The translations under genes and the position numbers were made by a program. Below the pieces are notes generated by a model that saw nothing but the letters and a program-made list of their open reading frames with translations, was not told the origin of the DNA and ran no database searches. 64,000 nt of DNA from Holtermannia corniformis (Eukaryota > Basidiomycota > Tremellomycetes > Holtermanniales), in contig BCIJ01000001.1 of NCBI GenBank assembly GCA_001599935.1, positions 1,212,766-1,276,765 on the forward strand. Reading direction: 5' to 3'. Below, in pieces: positions 1 to 10,567 of the stretch; position 1 is the stretch's first letter; each line of letters opens with the position of its first letter.

Positions 1-77
1 TTCATGAAAGTTTCATGAAAGGTTCATGAAAGTTTCATGAAAGGTTCATGAAAGCTTCGTGAAAGCTTCATGAAAGG
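1..77. repeat. Tandem repeat, seven 11-bp units (TTCATGAAAGN)
   Basis: Seven consecutive 11-bp units fill the first 77 bases. Each begins TTCATGAAAG (one unit has TTCGTGAAAG), and the 11th base runs T,G,T,G,C,C,G. Every unit but one contains the 8-bp palindrome TTCATGAA, which is also a TTCnnGAA core as found in heat-shock elements, although the spacing between units is one base longer than in a perfect element. A TATA-like sequence lies about 30 bp downstream. The array touches the window edge, so its full length is unknown. Confidence 0.95.
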
Positions 78-690
78 ATTGGGACTGAAAACTGAAAGCC
101 TGTTTTTGTATATAAAGCCTGCCAGAATCGCCCTTGGGTCTTCTTCCCAAGGATCGATTCTCATATGTTACTTGTGCAATCCTAAGCACCGGTCAACAGT
201 CGACAGTTCAAGAACAACGTCAAGCCTCGTCTCCGCCTTCGTCGTCGACTTCGTCATTGCCTGCTGCGTTGCCACCGCAGTCTGATCCTCAGGCAACCCA
301 ACCGCCGTCCAACCCTTTCACAAGACTCGTCTCGTGGCAACCTTCGTCGTCCACTCGGCTCGGCCTGACCAGCCGGGTTCGGGTCGTAACACCACTTGCC
401 AGGCTGACTGCCAGGCCGCAGGCCAGGCAGGCTGCCAGCCTTCGGTGGCAAATGTTTATTCTTAGAACGTAGACTAGCTATATAAGAGAGGGAAATCGGA
501 CAGTGTCCTCTTTCCCTCAGAGCGTATGAATCTGATCAATTCATAAATCCTTCTTACCGAACCAACAAGCAATTCGTCTCTCTTGCTTGACCGTTGATAG
601 TAGACATTGAAACATTACCTACGTACAACACGCGACTGAACTAGGCTTAGGCGAGGATAGCGCTTGCGCACCTCAACCCTTTGCAGGTTG
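78..690. other. Unassigned DNA with two TATA-like motifs
   Basis: I find no convincing gene here. TATATAAA lies near 109-116, downstream of the tandem repeat, and TATATAAGAG lies near 479-488, followed by pyrimidine-rich sequence. Two short overlapping open frames (70-285 and 134-472) are Ser/Pro/Thr-rich and resemble no family I know. The second TATA and following leader are reminiscent of a retrotransposon LTR, but no paired LTR, primer-binding site or retroelement protein is visible. Confidence 0.4.
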
Positions 691-2188
691 GTTGTCATAT
701 AGGGAGCGATGCAACAAGCGTCTTGTCATATCTGCAGAATTCTCCGAATTCTCCGAAAGCCACTCAGTCCCTCCCACATGCTCAGGACGCCTCGTACTCG
801 ACTGGGATGGTGTAGCCACTATGGCGGTACAGTCTGACACCAACGGCAGGGCTCACGAGTGCTGAACACGCGTCAAACAGCTCGCCCATACTCTGCGGCG
901 CTCGGCCCTGAGACCCTTCTCTTTGAAGCTTCGATTTGAGCATGGAGAAGCTCTCTTCGATCGGATTGAAGTCTGGTGAGTATGGTGGGAGGTAATGTAT
1001 ACGGCAACCTGCAAGCCGGCAGTCTCAGCAGCATATACACCGAAAACTCGACCTTAAAGGAAATCCGACAACTTACCGGCAGCCTCGACCAACTCGGTGA
1101 TTTCTGGGTGTTTGTGGATNGCACAATTGTCCATGACGAGGACGCTGTTCTTGCCTGGATATGGACTCATGACTGGAAGCTTTGCAGACAACCGCAGTCA
1201 GCGGTTCGGCCAAAATCAAGTCTGGCAACCTACGACGTCATGTTCGATGAAATCCGCAAATATGGCCCCGGTGATCGATCCCTCCTCGATATGCACGGTC
1301 AGATAGCCATCGATAGAGAGGAGGGGTAGTACAGAGTACCTGGCAGGCGTTGGTGAGCCGTAGTAACTGATCATGGCGAAAATCAGCTCACCTAGTGCCA
1401 CGGGCGAAGTTGCAAGAGAATCGAGCGCGAGCGCCAGATCTTGCCCATCCTCGGCGTCTAAAACGCGTTCTGTTGTCCACAGCGCTCTCATCGCAGAATA
1501 CGAGGTAGTCTGCAGGATATTCGCGCATCGTTTCGATGTACTCGGCGCGTACAACCTCGTTTCGCTCCATCGCAACTTTGGCAAGCTTCTTGTTGGTGTA
1601 ACCCTCTTGCCGGAGTATACGGTATATCGTGGGGAGAGCTACGTTCCACCCGTTACTGTTGATGATCTGTAGGAGCTCGGATCCAAGGATTTCCGGCGAG
1701 CGATCGATGATGTCGAGTATACAATCGACAACTCCTCTTGGCAGCTTTCGAGCCGGACCGTTGTGCTTGGTTTTGGGCGAGAACGAACCACTGACAGTTT
1801 TCCTGGTACGAGCACNTAGCCACGACCTCTGGCTAATGTCCAGTGTCTTCAGATTATCAGTACGTCAACTCTGAGAGCACCACCGACGCGTCAAAGTCAA
1901 AACGCACTCTGAGATGAGGATTGNGATTCTCAGTGTCTGCACTGTCTAGAAAGCCCATCCGCTCGTACAAGACTTTGTCGATACGCTTGTAGACCATCCT
2001 GCTTGAGGTCTGTGTAGTTGGCCTGGGCTGTTGAGGCTGCCGTTGGTCGAAAACGGCGTCGTACACCCTCATGTCCTTGACGCGTATGGACGCGTCAGGT
2101 GCCGCAGCGGGCTAAATTATTGCATCCCCTCACTTTTCTTTTGTACACACGAAATCACCTGATCGGACAAGGTCCATGACTATTGCTG
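691..2188 (-). mobile_element. Tc1/mariner-type DNA transposon, copy 1 (left end not found)
   Basis: This is a diverged relative of the complete element at 20296-23643, in inverse orientation. The right end, read on the minus strand, starts CAG next to a TA (2189-2190). It shares with copy 2 an AAGTGAGGGGATG box, an ATAATTT box and GACGCGTC/ACGCGT motifs before the transposase. On the other side, similarity to copy 2 runs past the transposase stop and fades near 691 at a TTGTCATATAG motif. No matching inverted end and no accessory gene are seen further left, so this copy is either truncated or extends beyond the window. Three ambiguous bases (1120, 1816, 1924) lie inside it. Its end is 20 bp from the stop codon of the S28 peptidase gene. 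Confidence 0.8.
782..2072 (-). CDS. DDE transposase (Tc1/mariner/IS630 superfamily), copy 1
   Basis: This protein would cut and join transposon ends. The order is: an N-terminal region with YKRIDKVLYERMGFLDSADT; a helix-turn-helix around ISQRSWL; a second HTH before EGYTNKKLAK; then the catalytic core. The three acidic motifs are FCDESAVDNRTRF, LVMDNC-IHKH and YSPDFNPIEESFSMLK. Several introns are needed, and the last exon ends in RLYRHSGYTIPVEYEAS followed by TGA. Three single ambiguous bases fall in the gene and make three residues or splice sites uncertain. Apart from those I see no stop or frameshift, so it may be functional. The closest relative in the window is the gene at 20485-21703. 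A start further upstream cannot be excluded. Confidence 0.85.
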
Positions 2189-2209
2189 TAGCGTATGAAA
2201 CAGTGGCAT

Positions 2210-4735
2210 CTAGACAGCCGTCGCGTTCTTGTGCCCGTCCCACTCTTTGAGCCATGCACGGACAAACTCGACCTCGCGCGCGTGGATAGCGCGGATCCGG
2301 CGCGGCTCGAGGCTGTGGTCTGCGAGTCCGGACTGTGTGCGGTCAGCGCCCGACTGTATACCGAATCAGCCGACCTCGTCGTAGTGATGCACGCCGTCTG
2401 TCCATCTTGATAAGCCACTGCACCGTCCGCATCGCCAACCGAGACCCACCGTATATGATATAGGCCGGCTTACTCGGCGTTGATTCCCTGCGCGGCTGAC
2501 TATCCGCCTGAGGCGTCTAGCCCGAACGCTCAGTCCTCGTCCGTTTGCACAAGCGAAGACTGACCGCAGGCCTCCAAGGGTCCCGATCGCCATCGATAAA
2601 CGCCAAGCGATCGCTCTCGATCGCGAAATCTCCACGATCGTTGACCTCGGCAACGTTTGGCACGATTGGAATCTGGTAGTGCTCGCCTGGCGGGAACGCT
2701 TGGTGGCACGTCTTGGACGTGTAGTCTAGTGTCAGCCTGGTGATTGGTATCAGCGCTGCTTGGACAAAGGTGAAGAGGCGGACAGGTTGGAGACGATGCG
2801 CGGACCCGAAGCAGGTGCCGGCATGAAATAGCCCCACTGGGTGCACACTGCGAATGTCAGCCCATGTGTCTACCACCAGCAACGCAAAGCACACACCTTG
2901 GAACAGCCAGAGGCGCCACGTCTGCTCCTTGTCGTACACCTGGAACGTCTCGTCGTCATACGACCCAAAGCACTGTAGACAGGGAATCAGTCAAGCTGCT
3001 CCAGTAGGCGTCGCATACCGACCTTTTCAATTTCCGCACTCGGACACCAGGTAACGACGCTCTGGCAGCACGTCAGCTACCATTGCTCTTACAGGAACCA
3101 AGGTGACTGACCTGCTTGATCCAGCTAGCATAGTTGAGCACAACAGCCGGGCTGATGCATCAGCCCTGATCGTGACAAACCATGAGTAAACTCACATCCT
3201 CACTAATCCGATATCGCTATCAGCGCCGCCAGCCGTCAAAGCCGCACAAAACTCGTCGAATACCAACGCGCCAGCTGAGCCCCACCTCAGCCTCGCCACG
3301 CTAGCCAAAACGTCACTCACGAGCAGTGTCGTCCCAGTTCTTGGCCTGCCAGAACCCTGCGCGCGTCATCAGCTCGGAACGAGCACGAGGGCATGTACGG
3401 ACCGAGCACACTTCCAATCACATCCGCAAAGTCATCGTCGTGTTCCAACTCTCCAAGCCCGAACAGCGTCTTGAGAGCGCGCGGCATGGGGGTGGGCAGG
3501 GCTAGGATATGGTCGATCGTCTGGATGGCTGATTCTAACGCCGAGACCTGGGCTGTATGAGGTGTGTGGTGGGAGGGGAACAGAGGGAGATACTAACACA
3601 CTGGGGATCACCGTATTGCTGGATTGGTTGCCAGTATTCCGGAAAGTTGACTATAGCATGAGCGATCCGTACGACTTTGGCTGCACACGACATACCCTGC
3701 GCATGCGTTACGGCTGTCAGATGTTAGTCGGACTGCTTCACCCTGTAAAGTGCAAGCCGGTACACACCACTGCTTGCGATCCCGCCCCACACGAGCTCAG
3801 GCCAGCCGACGCGCATATGCGCCGCTCTAGCACCCGCATACGATCCGCCATAGTAGATCCAAGGCGTGTGCGGAGGGCGCAGCGTCACATTTGCGTCTTT
3901 GAGGCCCGGAATGTCGACTGATTTCGGCAAGGTAAAGTTTGCGATAAACTAGACCTGTGGATCAGCATGGCAGGATTGAGGTGCGGGCAAGCACAGACGT
4001 TGGCAGAGTCGGCGAGCGCTTGCTCGTTGTTGAGAAACCGGAGCGAATCGGTCGTGAGGTTGGCGACGGGCAGGGACTCGCCTTAGTACGTTAGTGCTGG
4101 ACCATGTTCGTTCCGATCAAGCCGACCATAGTAGCTTGCGACGTCAGCTGTCGTGTCTTGACCAAGACTGTCAACTCACCGGTGCTCGAGGACGATCGCA
4201 AGACCATCCGTTGCATTCGCGAGGATCTCCAAGATCCCCGTCTCGAGAAACGGCAATCTGTTCGCCATCAGCCTGCACTCGAGTACGCCTGCACCCCGCA
4301 CCTGTCCTCACCGCTCGTCTCGCCGCCGTCTAGGACGTAGACGGGTCCACCCGGCTTGTAATGACTCGCATCGATCCAGAAGCGCTGACAAAACGTCTCG
4401 CTGTCGTTGTCAAAGTGGTCCAACGGCTGGGAGAAGCAGTGGGCCGGGTAGCGCTCGTTGGCCGTGTCTAGGGACAGGATGTCGGAGGTGGACGACTGGA
4501 TCGCGAGATGGGTTTGAGCAGCGCTGAGATATCGTCAACTCGATCAGCAAGGCTGACAAATGCCTCACTTGACTTGATGCTCGTGGACAGCGCGCCAGAG
4601 GTTGATCTGCGGCCGACCGGAGCGAAGCAGTGTATAGTCATTGACCGTGTGACCGGCCGGTGTAGTGAGCTGGACTGCACGGACAGACAGAGTAGCTGCC
4701 AGAGTAGCCAGTGCCAGTTCCGCCGAGCTCCTCAT
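2210..4735 (-). CDS. Secreted serine peptidase, family S28 (prolyl carboxypeptidase-like)
   Basis: S28 enzymes cleave after proline from polypeptides and are usually secreted or vacuolar. The protein starts MRSSAELALATLAATLSVRA, a signal peptide. Family landmarks follow in order: FSQPLDHFDNDSETFCQR; VLDGGE and EHRYYGESLPVANL; then the nucleophile motif YYGGSYAGARAAHMR (Ser in GGSYAG). The charge-relay Asp lies in FIDGDRDPWRPAT and the His in DGVHHYDE. The C-terminus ends VRAWLKEWDGHKNATAV and a TAG. More than eight short introns are required, and some internal borders are unresolved. The gene is divergent from the Gln-rich gene at 4962. A transposon end lies 20 bp beyond the stop codon, so the native 3' UTR may now include element sequence. 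Confidence 0.88.
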
Positions 4736-4961
4736 GGTGTCCTGCTCGTCAACGATGCCAGTGTACCGTCTACAGCTCGGGGGACTGTTTGAAGACGGAG
4801 ATGGCCGATCGGGTGACCACGTGGGGGTGAAACCAACCCGCACCACGTCAGCACCACGTGCACCGCACCAACCACAACCCTCACCGTGTTGAACATCATC
4901 TAGCATCAGCGCAATCCATCTCATCCATCAACTCCGCCTCCACAGTGATCGCCCCGGTGAG
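4736..4961. promoter_or_regulatory. Divergent promoter with two CACGTG E-boxes
   Basis: This 226-bp region separates two start codons facing away from each other. It holds two perfect CACGTG motifs (4818-4823 and 4855-4860) with a CACGTCA motif between them. CACGTG is the core bound by fungal bHLH factors (Cbf1, Pho4 and SREBP-like families). The density suggests a shared bHLH-controlled promoter, but only the motif itself is directly visible. Confidence 0.5.
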
Positions 4962-6122
4962 ATGGGTCGCGCGCCGCCTCCTCAGTCCATCGAGCTAGTA
5001 CTGCCTCCACCAACGTCAACAGGCTCCCAACCGCGGCCATCGCGCAAAGTGCTCAAACTCGCCCAAGCGCTCGCTAAAAAGAACCGTCAGGTACTCGATA
5101 TCGCTTCGATTCTCGCGTCGGGTCGAGCCAGCTCGTCATCCACCAGTATTAAGCGAGATAGGAATGGCCTGACGGCACCGGGTAGTGCGAATGGGAAACG
5201 GCACGATGGCGTCGAGGTTGACGAGCGTGCACGGATACTGGCAGAACGGGAGAGAAACGAGGAGAGTGCGAGCTATTGGTATGTATGAGTGTGGTGCAAC
5301 GAGCGACGCTGACACCGACAGGAACCATCTCTTGATCGACGCTCGCAAGTCTAGAGGCCCACAATGGGATTTCAACACTCAAACGTCAGTCTGCCTCACC
5401 GCTAGCATCTAGCGCTAGCGCTTACACGCTGCAGATACCACGTCGACCGCCAATCGCACTACTACTACTCGCAAGCGCACCTACCCGACCAACCGCCAGA
5501 ACAGCCTGCACCCGTTCCTCAGCATCAACAACTATCCATAGCCTCAACCTCGTCCCAATCCATCCCAGCACCGTATCGCGCCCCTCCACAACCCCAGCCG
5601 CACCCGCAACCGTTCCAACCCCCCGCACCGGGGTTCGCGCACCCGATCCAACATCTCGGCGACGTGCAAGCCCAGCAGCAGGCACTGATCCAGCAACGGC
5701 AAGCTCAAGCCCAGCAGCAGTCGCAGATGCAAGCACAGGCGCAGGTCCAGGCTCAGCAGCTCCCACCGGGCTATCCGCCGCAATCGCTCCAAGGCCTCCC
5801 GCCAGATCAGACCAACGTGTATCGCCAGCAGTTTCTCCAGCAACAACAGCAGCAGCAGATGCAGATGCAGCGCATGCACCAGGGAGAGATGAACGGTATG
5901 CCTGTACGTTTTCCTCTTGCATCATGCGCTGGTGGGTTGACATCCATATAGCCACCGCAACAGCAGTACTACCAAGGACAGCCGATCACCTCGAACATCT
6001 ACACTTCGACCCCGCTACGCCAAGGCATGCCGCAGCAACAACAGCAGCAGCAGGGCATGCGCCCGGGCGGGATGAGCGGCATGATGCTGTCGGGACAGCA
6101 TGGCTGGCAAGGCCAGGGATGA
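4962..6122 (+). CDS. Gln/Pro-rich protein of unknown function
   Basis: I do not recognise the family. The first about 105 residues are basic and helical (RKVLKLAQALAKKNRQVLDI, then RARILAERERNEESASYW). A short conserved-looking stretch follows across two introns (LIDARKSRGPQWDFNTQT, YHVDRQSHYYYSQAH). The rest is low complexity: Pro/Gln-rich, with runs of six to seven Gln around 5840 and 6035 and a Gly/Met-rich tail (GMRPGGMSGMM). Three introns are inferred: two interrupt the region 5280-5440, and one follows codon GMP near 5902. The composition resembles transcription or chromatin cofactors with prion-like tails, but no domain proves that. Confidence 0.7.
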
Positions 6123-7478
6123 GCGGTGCAAGCACCGCACGGCAGCACGCACGCATTTGTACTCTAGACGTTGTAGCCACCATGATAGGACCTTGTGCAT
6201 AGCTTGTAGCAAACAGTCAGGTGTCTCTCGGCATCGTCTGCGCGGTGGGCCGACTGTAGGACCATGAGTTGCCTTGCGACTCGAGTGCAACGATGGGAGG
6301 TGTGCTTCAACAGCTAGTGCTGCTTTGACTCGAATCTCCATTCAATCAAGCATCAAAGTGAGGGACTAGAAGGTCTACTGACTCGACGAGTCACCGATCT
6401 CGTAGCACTCCCTATTGCTTGCTGCGGTCCACGCCCACGACCGTCAGTGTACTACGGCACGAGAGGCATCGCTTATTCTCGAGGACCGGCTGTGCATGGC
6501 CCATGAGCGACTGGTCAGACGTGGCGAGGTGACGACTGTGGAACTCCACCGGTATCGTTTCCTGTGTCCACAAGTCAGAGACTCCGCAATAGTGTGAGAC
6601 TTTGAAGTGAATATTGGTCATGTCCAGACCGCCGGAGGGGGTAGTGTATGAAGACATGTTTGCGAGAGGTGTTGCCATTCAACCTGGTGGCAAGCTTATG
6701 AGCGAACCAAGGCCTTGCCGCGAAGCCCTGGACGGACGTACGAGTGAAGAATTTACTTTCACATAGTGCCAATTAGAGCAGTCTTCGACAGGTGAGGGCA
6801 GACATTTCTTTCACGTTACACTAGAAGGCTCTCTTGAGGGATCCTTTGTGAGCAATGTACCACGTAGCATCTTCTCAGCATCTCATTACCATGCGCCCAA
6901 CAGCGCCAGCGTGCAAGCTCTTGACAGATTGCTCGAACATGCGCACAGCTCTAGTACTTTCCAGCTTCGAACCCCCCGATATATGCACTCGCTAGATCAC
7001 GCAGGCTGCCAACCAGCTCGGTCCCTTGTCACATAAAGGCGGAACTGCAAAGGTCGACTAACCGCAGCGCGTATTTGTCCACAAAGTCCGCCAAAGAGCG
7101 CCAAGGGTGTAACGTCCCTTTCGTGTCCGCCTGAGACGGACTCGGTGAGGTGCTGCACCGTGGTGAAGGCTCGACGGAAGTAGCCCGCAACTCCACACAC
7201 TAGCCTCGGCAGCGCGCGCATACCGCCCAGGAGACCGGGTATAACCCGACGGTCGATACGGAGCCGCGATTCGGCGGAGCGTTTGCGCGATTTGTCCTCA
7301 GAAAGCGACGAGGCGATAGCGAGCCTGATGTATCCAAATAGTGCGATGGCTTCTCCAGAGCTAGGAGCGAAGACACGAAGCACCGACTGCACCCGGCGGT
7401 ACATACTGCCACCGCCTCGGCTCCGGTTGTGCCACGCGATCGACTTGAACTCGGACTTGTGCAGCGACCACCTGGAAA
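6123..7478. other. Intergenic stretch, no supported gene
   Basis: About 1.36 kb without a recognisable product. Open frames on both strands (for example 6997-7404 on the minus strand and 7283-7549 on the plus strand) are short, overlap each other and show no family motif. The left part presumably holds the 3' UTR of the Gln-rich gene and the right part the promoter of SND2. A small unrecognised intron-containing gene cannot be excluded. Confidence 0.4.
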
Positions 7479-8276
7479 ATGGTTTGTGGACAAGTCTAGA
7501 GCGCCCAGCTCAGGTTGACTTACCGCTCTCAGGCCAACGCATCAAGTAAACGCATAGCGCACGCCAATGCCAAAGCCCTGTCCAACCTCCGGCTCGGCCT
7601 CGTCGTCGCCAACGTCTGTAGCCAGCACCGCACCTCATCATCCTACTGACGCCAACAGCTTCTCCCCTTGCTCTTTCGCTTCATCACTCGCAGACCCCTG
7701 ATCCCTTCCTGGGGTCCATTAACCCTATACCTCCTGACTCTCATCATCAGTCTTTTCCTCTCGTCGTATCTCTTCAACATCGGTCAACCGCGCAAAGACC
7801 AGAACGGCAACGTCAAAGCCGGGGAGGACCTAAGTGGTAAAGGCTTGACAGAGTTTGCATGGGATGTGTGAGTCGTCGCCTGCACGCGGCCTTGAGACGC
7901 GCTGATAGCACACGCAAAGAATCTACATGACGTGGATCTGTGCAAACGGTTCCGCATTGCTAGGTAACAAAGTGTGGTATCTCTACCTCGCTGTGAGTTG
8001 TCTCCCGTCGTTGAACGCGCATTGCTGGTGCTGATACCTCGCCAGATCCCCGGTTTCGGCGCCTACAAGCTGTTCAACCTCGCCCGTCCTCTTCTCTCAA
8101 TGTTCCTCCCGGGTCTCTTTGGTCCCAAGAGCGCGACCGGTACACCTGCGACCGACGCCCCTGCCACTGCCGCCGGCGCTGACGCAGACGAGCCCGCTCT
8201 CTCGCGCAAGCAGCAGAAACTCAAAGCTAGGATGGACAAAGGCGACAAGCGTGTCCAGCAGGTGCAGAGGCGGTAG
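7479..8276 (+). CDS. SND2: SND2/TMEM208-family ER protein-targeting factor
   Basis: TMEM208/Snd2 is an ER membrane protein of the SRP-independent targeting route. It helps tail-anchored and internally anchored proteins reach the ER. Visible landmarks: KRIAHANAKALSNLRLGLVV near the N-terminus; two hydrophobic segments (LTLYLLTLIISLFLSSYLF and the region after GLTEFAWDVI); GNKVWYLYLA; IPGFGAYKLF; and a basic tail (SRKQQKLKARMDKGDKRVQQ). The best start is ATG at 7479 directly followed by a GT donor, so the first exon codes only for Met and continues at GCCAACGCATCA after a CAG acceptor near 7540. At least four introns are needed. Length and order fit the family. Confidence 0.85.
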
Positions 8277-8634
8277 CGGTACAAGGTAGAATCCATGCAT
8301 CTAAGCAGCAACCCTGAAAATCGTCCTGATCCTAGCTACCGCAAGCGGCGTGCCCGAAGGCTTTTGGGGTGTTTTTGAAAGGGTTGGATGAACGAAGGGA
8401 TACAGGGTGCTTGTGGCGGGGTGGACGGGTAGTGGAGCGGGAGGGTGGTGGAGCGAACGAAGCGAAGCGAGAAGGAGAGAAAGAGATGGAGTGGACGGAG
8501 GGGATTATGGAGACAGTAGAGAGGGAGTGAAGCGAGGGTGGTGCAGAGAAACAGATGTCGGCGCAGACTCGAACGGAACCAAGACACGGGATGAAACGAA
8601 CAGAACGATTGATTGTTTCGACGGCGGCGAGTGA

Positions 8635-10199
8635 TCACTCGTCGTCGTCCTCTTCGTCGACCTCACGCTCGCTGAGAACGGGGATATCGGCCTCATCGAC
8701 CCGACCGGCCTGTACGAGACCGCCGACCCAGTCGCGCAACCGCCTGTACTCGTCTTCCCAGCGCTTAGCCTCGGCTTCGAGGCGCTGCATCTCGCGCTCG
8801 CGCTTCTCGCGAGACTCCTTGGTCGCGCCACAGGCCTTGAGCCGAGCGGCTTCGATCATGTCGCCAAACTCGCGGGCTAGAGTCTGGTGCGAGGCAGGGA
8901 CGGCTGCGAGCAGGGCATCGAATGTCGGGAAGGAGCGCAGCTCGGCCTCGGAGAGACCGGTCGCGCGCTGAGCGTGGCCCGAGACGATGTACTTTTGCGG
9001 AACGACCTTGCGAGCGGCACCGCCTGCTGGGCGGGCCTTGCGCTTAGGAGCGGCAGTGGAAGCATGCGCGGGGGTAGGCTTGGCTTTTTTGTGCGAGGTC
9101 AAGGCCGACGACGCAGAACTTGAAGACTGCTTGCGCTTGACGCCGGTCTGAGGCAGAGCGGTGGGCTGCACAGTAGGTGTTGGGAGCGGCGTCGTTGAAA
9201 GAGCGGCCGACGAGAACACGCTGGCGGTGCGAGCCATGAGCGGCGCAGGCTGGACGCGCGGTGTCTCAAGCGGGGCGCTGGGAGGCGAACGCAGAGCCGA
9301 GGGCGAGACACCGGCATCAGCCGGAACGTCAACGCTACCAAACCCAGAGAAAGCCGCGACCAGCTTGTCATCGGCGAAAAAGTCGAGGCCGAACGCGGCA
9401 AAGCCGACATCGTTCAGTCCGAGGACCGAGGTCGACGTTGGCTCTTGAGCGCGGGGCTGGGAAAAGGCGAGTTCGAGCGGGTACGCCTCTGCAGGTGGGG
9501 CGGGTGCAAAGAAGGCGTTGAGGTCCATCTCGAATGGAATAGTGGCGGGCGATGAGCCTCGACAGCTTGGGCTTGCGGCTGGAGGCGAGGCGGCGTCATC
9601 GGATGCCGAAGACGGGAAGAGGTCGAGCAGGCTCTGCATGGGGTCTGAAGATGCAGGAGCGAGCTCTGCGGTCGTGGCGGCGGGCGACGCGTGCATGAAC
9701 TGGGAGTAGTCGACTATTGTGGCGTCAGCGCAATCTCGACCAAGCCGGGCTACTACTCACAGGCCTCCCAGGTGGCCGCGTCGCCGAGGATCTTTTCCTG
9801 CGTGTGCATCTGCATTGGATCAATCGTTGTGTTCGTTTTAATAGTGGTGACGGGTGTTGTAGTCTTTTGCTTGGGTCGGATGCTTTGCACCGGACGAGTC
9901 GAGGAGGCTGTTTGAGGGCGAGTCGGAGGCGGAGGGAGAGTTTGCGGGATGGTAAAGGTCAAGGGCGGGGTTGTAGAGTTTGAACGAGTAGAACGGGGTG
10001 CCAGGGGAGGAGGCGGGGGTAAGGACTTGGGGATGTGGATGGGGTATAGGCCGTAGCCGGTTTGGTGGGTGGTTATCGCGCTGCGCAGATGCCATCAGTC
10101 TCGATAAGCGTTCCGATCGCCACTCGACCCACTCATGGTGAAGGAGGTTGGATCCAAGGGAACCGAGAGCCGAGCTTTCCGTTTGGAGAGGTCGAACAT
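8635..10199 (-). CDS. Probable nuclear protein with C-terminal coiled coil, family unknown
   Basis: The start at MFDLSKRKARLSVPLDP is chosen because splicing near 10136-10096 (GT donor, CTGAT branch, CAG acceptor) joins it in frame to GYGLYPIHIPKSLPPPPP. A second intron near 9758-9712 joins DAATWEA to FDYSQFMHAS. The middle is Ala/Ser/Pro-rich, with acidic and hydrophobic patches that look like activation regions. A basic stretch (SHKKAKPTPAHAS, PKRKARPAGGAARK) looks like a nuclear localisation signal. The C-terminus has a charged helix (KESREKREREMQRLEAEAKR) with heptad spacing, then an acidic tail. It resembles bZIP proteins in layout, but the N-x-x-A-A-x-S/C-R basic motif is absent, so I do not call it bZIP. 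Confidence 0.7.
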
Positions 10200-10567
10200 G
10201 TTGGTGAGCGGGGGTGTTTCGGTAGTGAAACGGATACGGTTGACGGTAACTTAGACGAGTACTAGTACTACCACGGACATCGTGGCCTGAGACAAGTGTA
10301 GTGTTGAGCGAGGCGGACACTGAGGAGACCTAACGGCGGTCTCTACAGTGGTGCTGGGTGGACTGACGAGGTCCGGAGGCAGTCTGTGCGGGTCGAATGC
10401 TGGTCAACCTCTGCTGAGGTGATGGTTGGTTGATGCTGGCGGTGGATGTCACCGAGTCCAATGTCCGCCCGTGCGTTCCGTTGTGTGATTGGCTGGTCGC
10501 GATCGGATTATCCTGCGTGGGTTTGTTTGGTCATTATCCCAATCCCGGTCAGATCCGAAACGCCGAA
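10200..10567. other. Short divergent intergenic region
   Basis: About 370 bp between two genes reading away from each other. An in-frame ATG at 10430 would extend the right-hand protein by 46 residues containing a hydrophobic patch (WLVAIGLSCVGLFG). I prefer the internal ATG at 10568, because the extension looks unlike an effector or NTPase N-terminus, but the longer start remains possible. Confidence 0.4.

Noticed and set aside
78..690. Possible solo LTR of a retrotransposon (TATA, leader, ACA end)
   Set aside because: No second LTR, target duplication, primer-binding site or retroelement protein could be matched within the window.
6997..7404. Minus-strand frame that might be a membrane or peroxisomal protein
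   Set aside because: No continuing exons, no consistent hydrophobic segments, and no family motif.
8635..9000. bZIP assignment for the coiled-coil protein
   Set aside because: The basic-region motif N-x-x-A-A-x-S/C-R is absent; only the helix and charge pattern fit.
9753..9962. Start of the coiled-coil protein at 9962
   Set aside because: The codon there is TTG, and the frame continues upstream to an exon that splices to the ATG at 10199.
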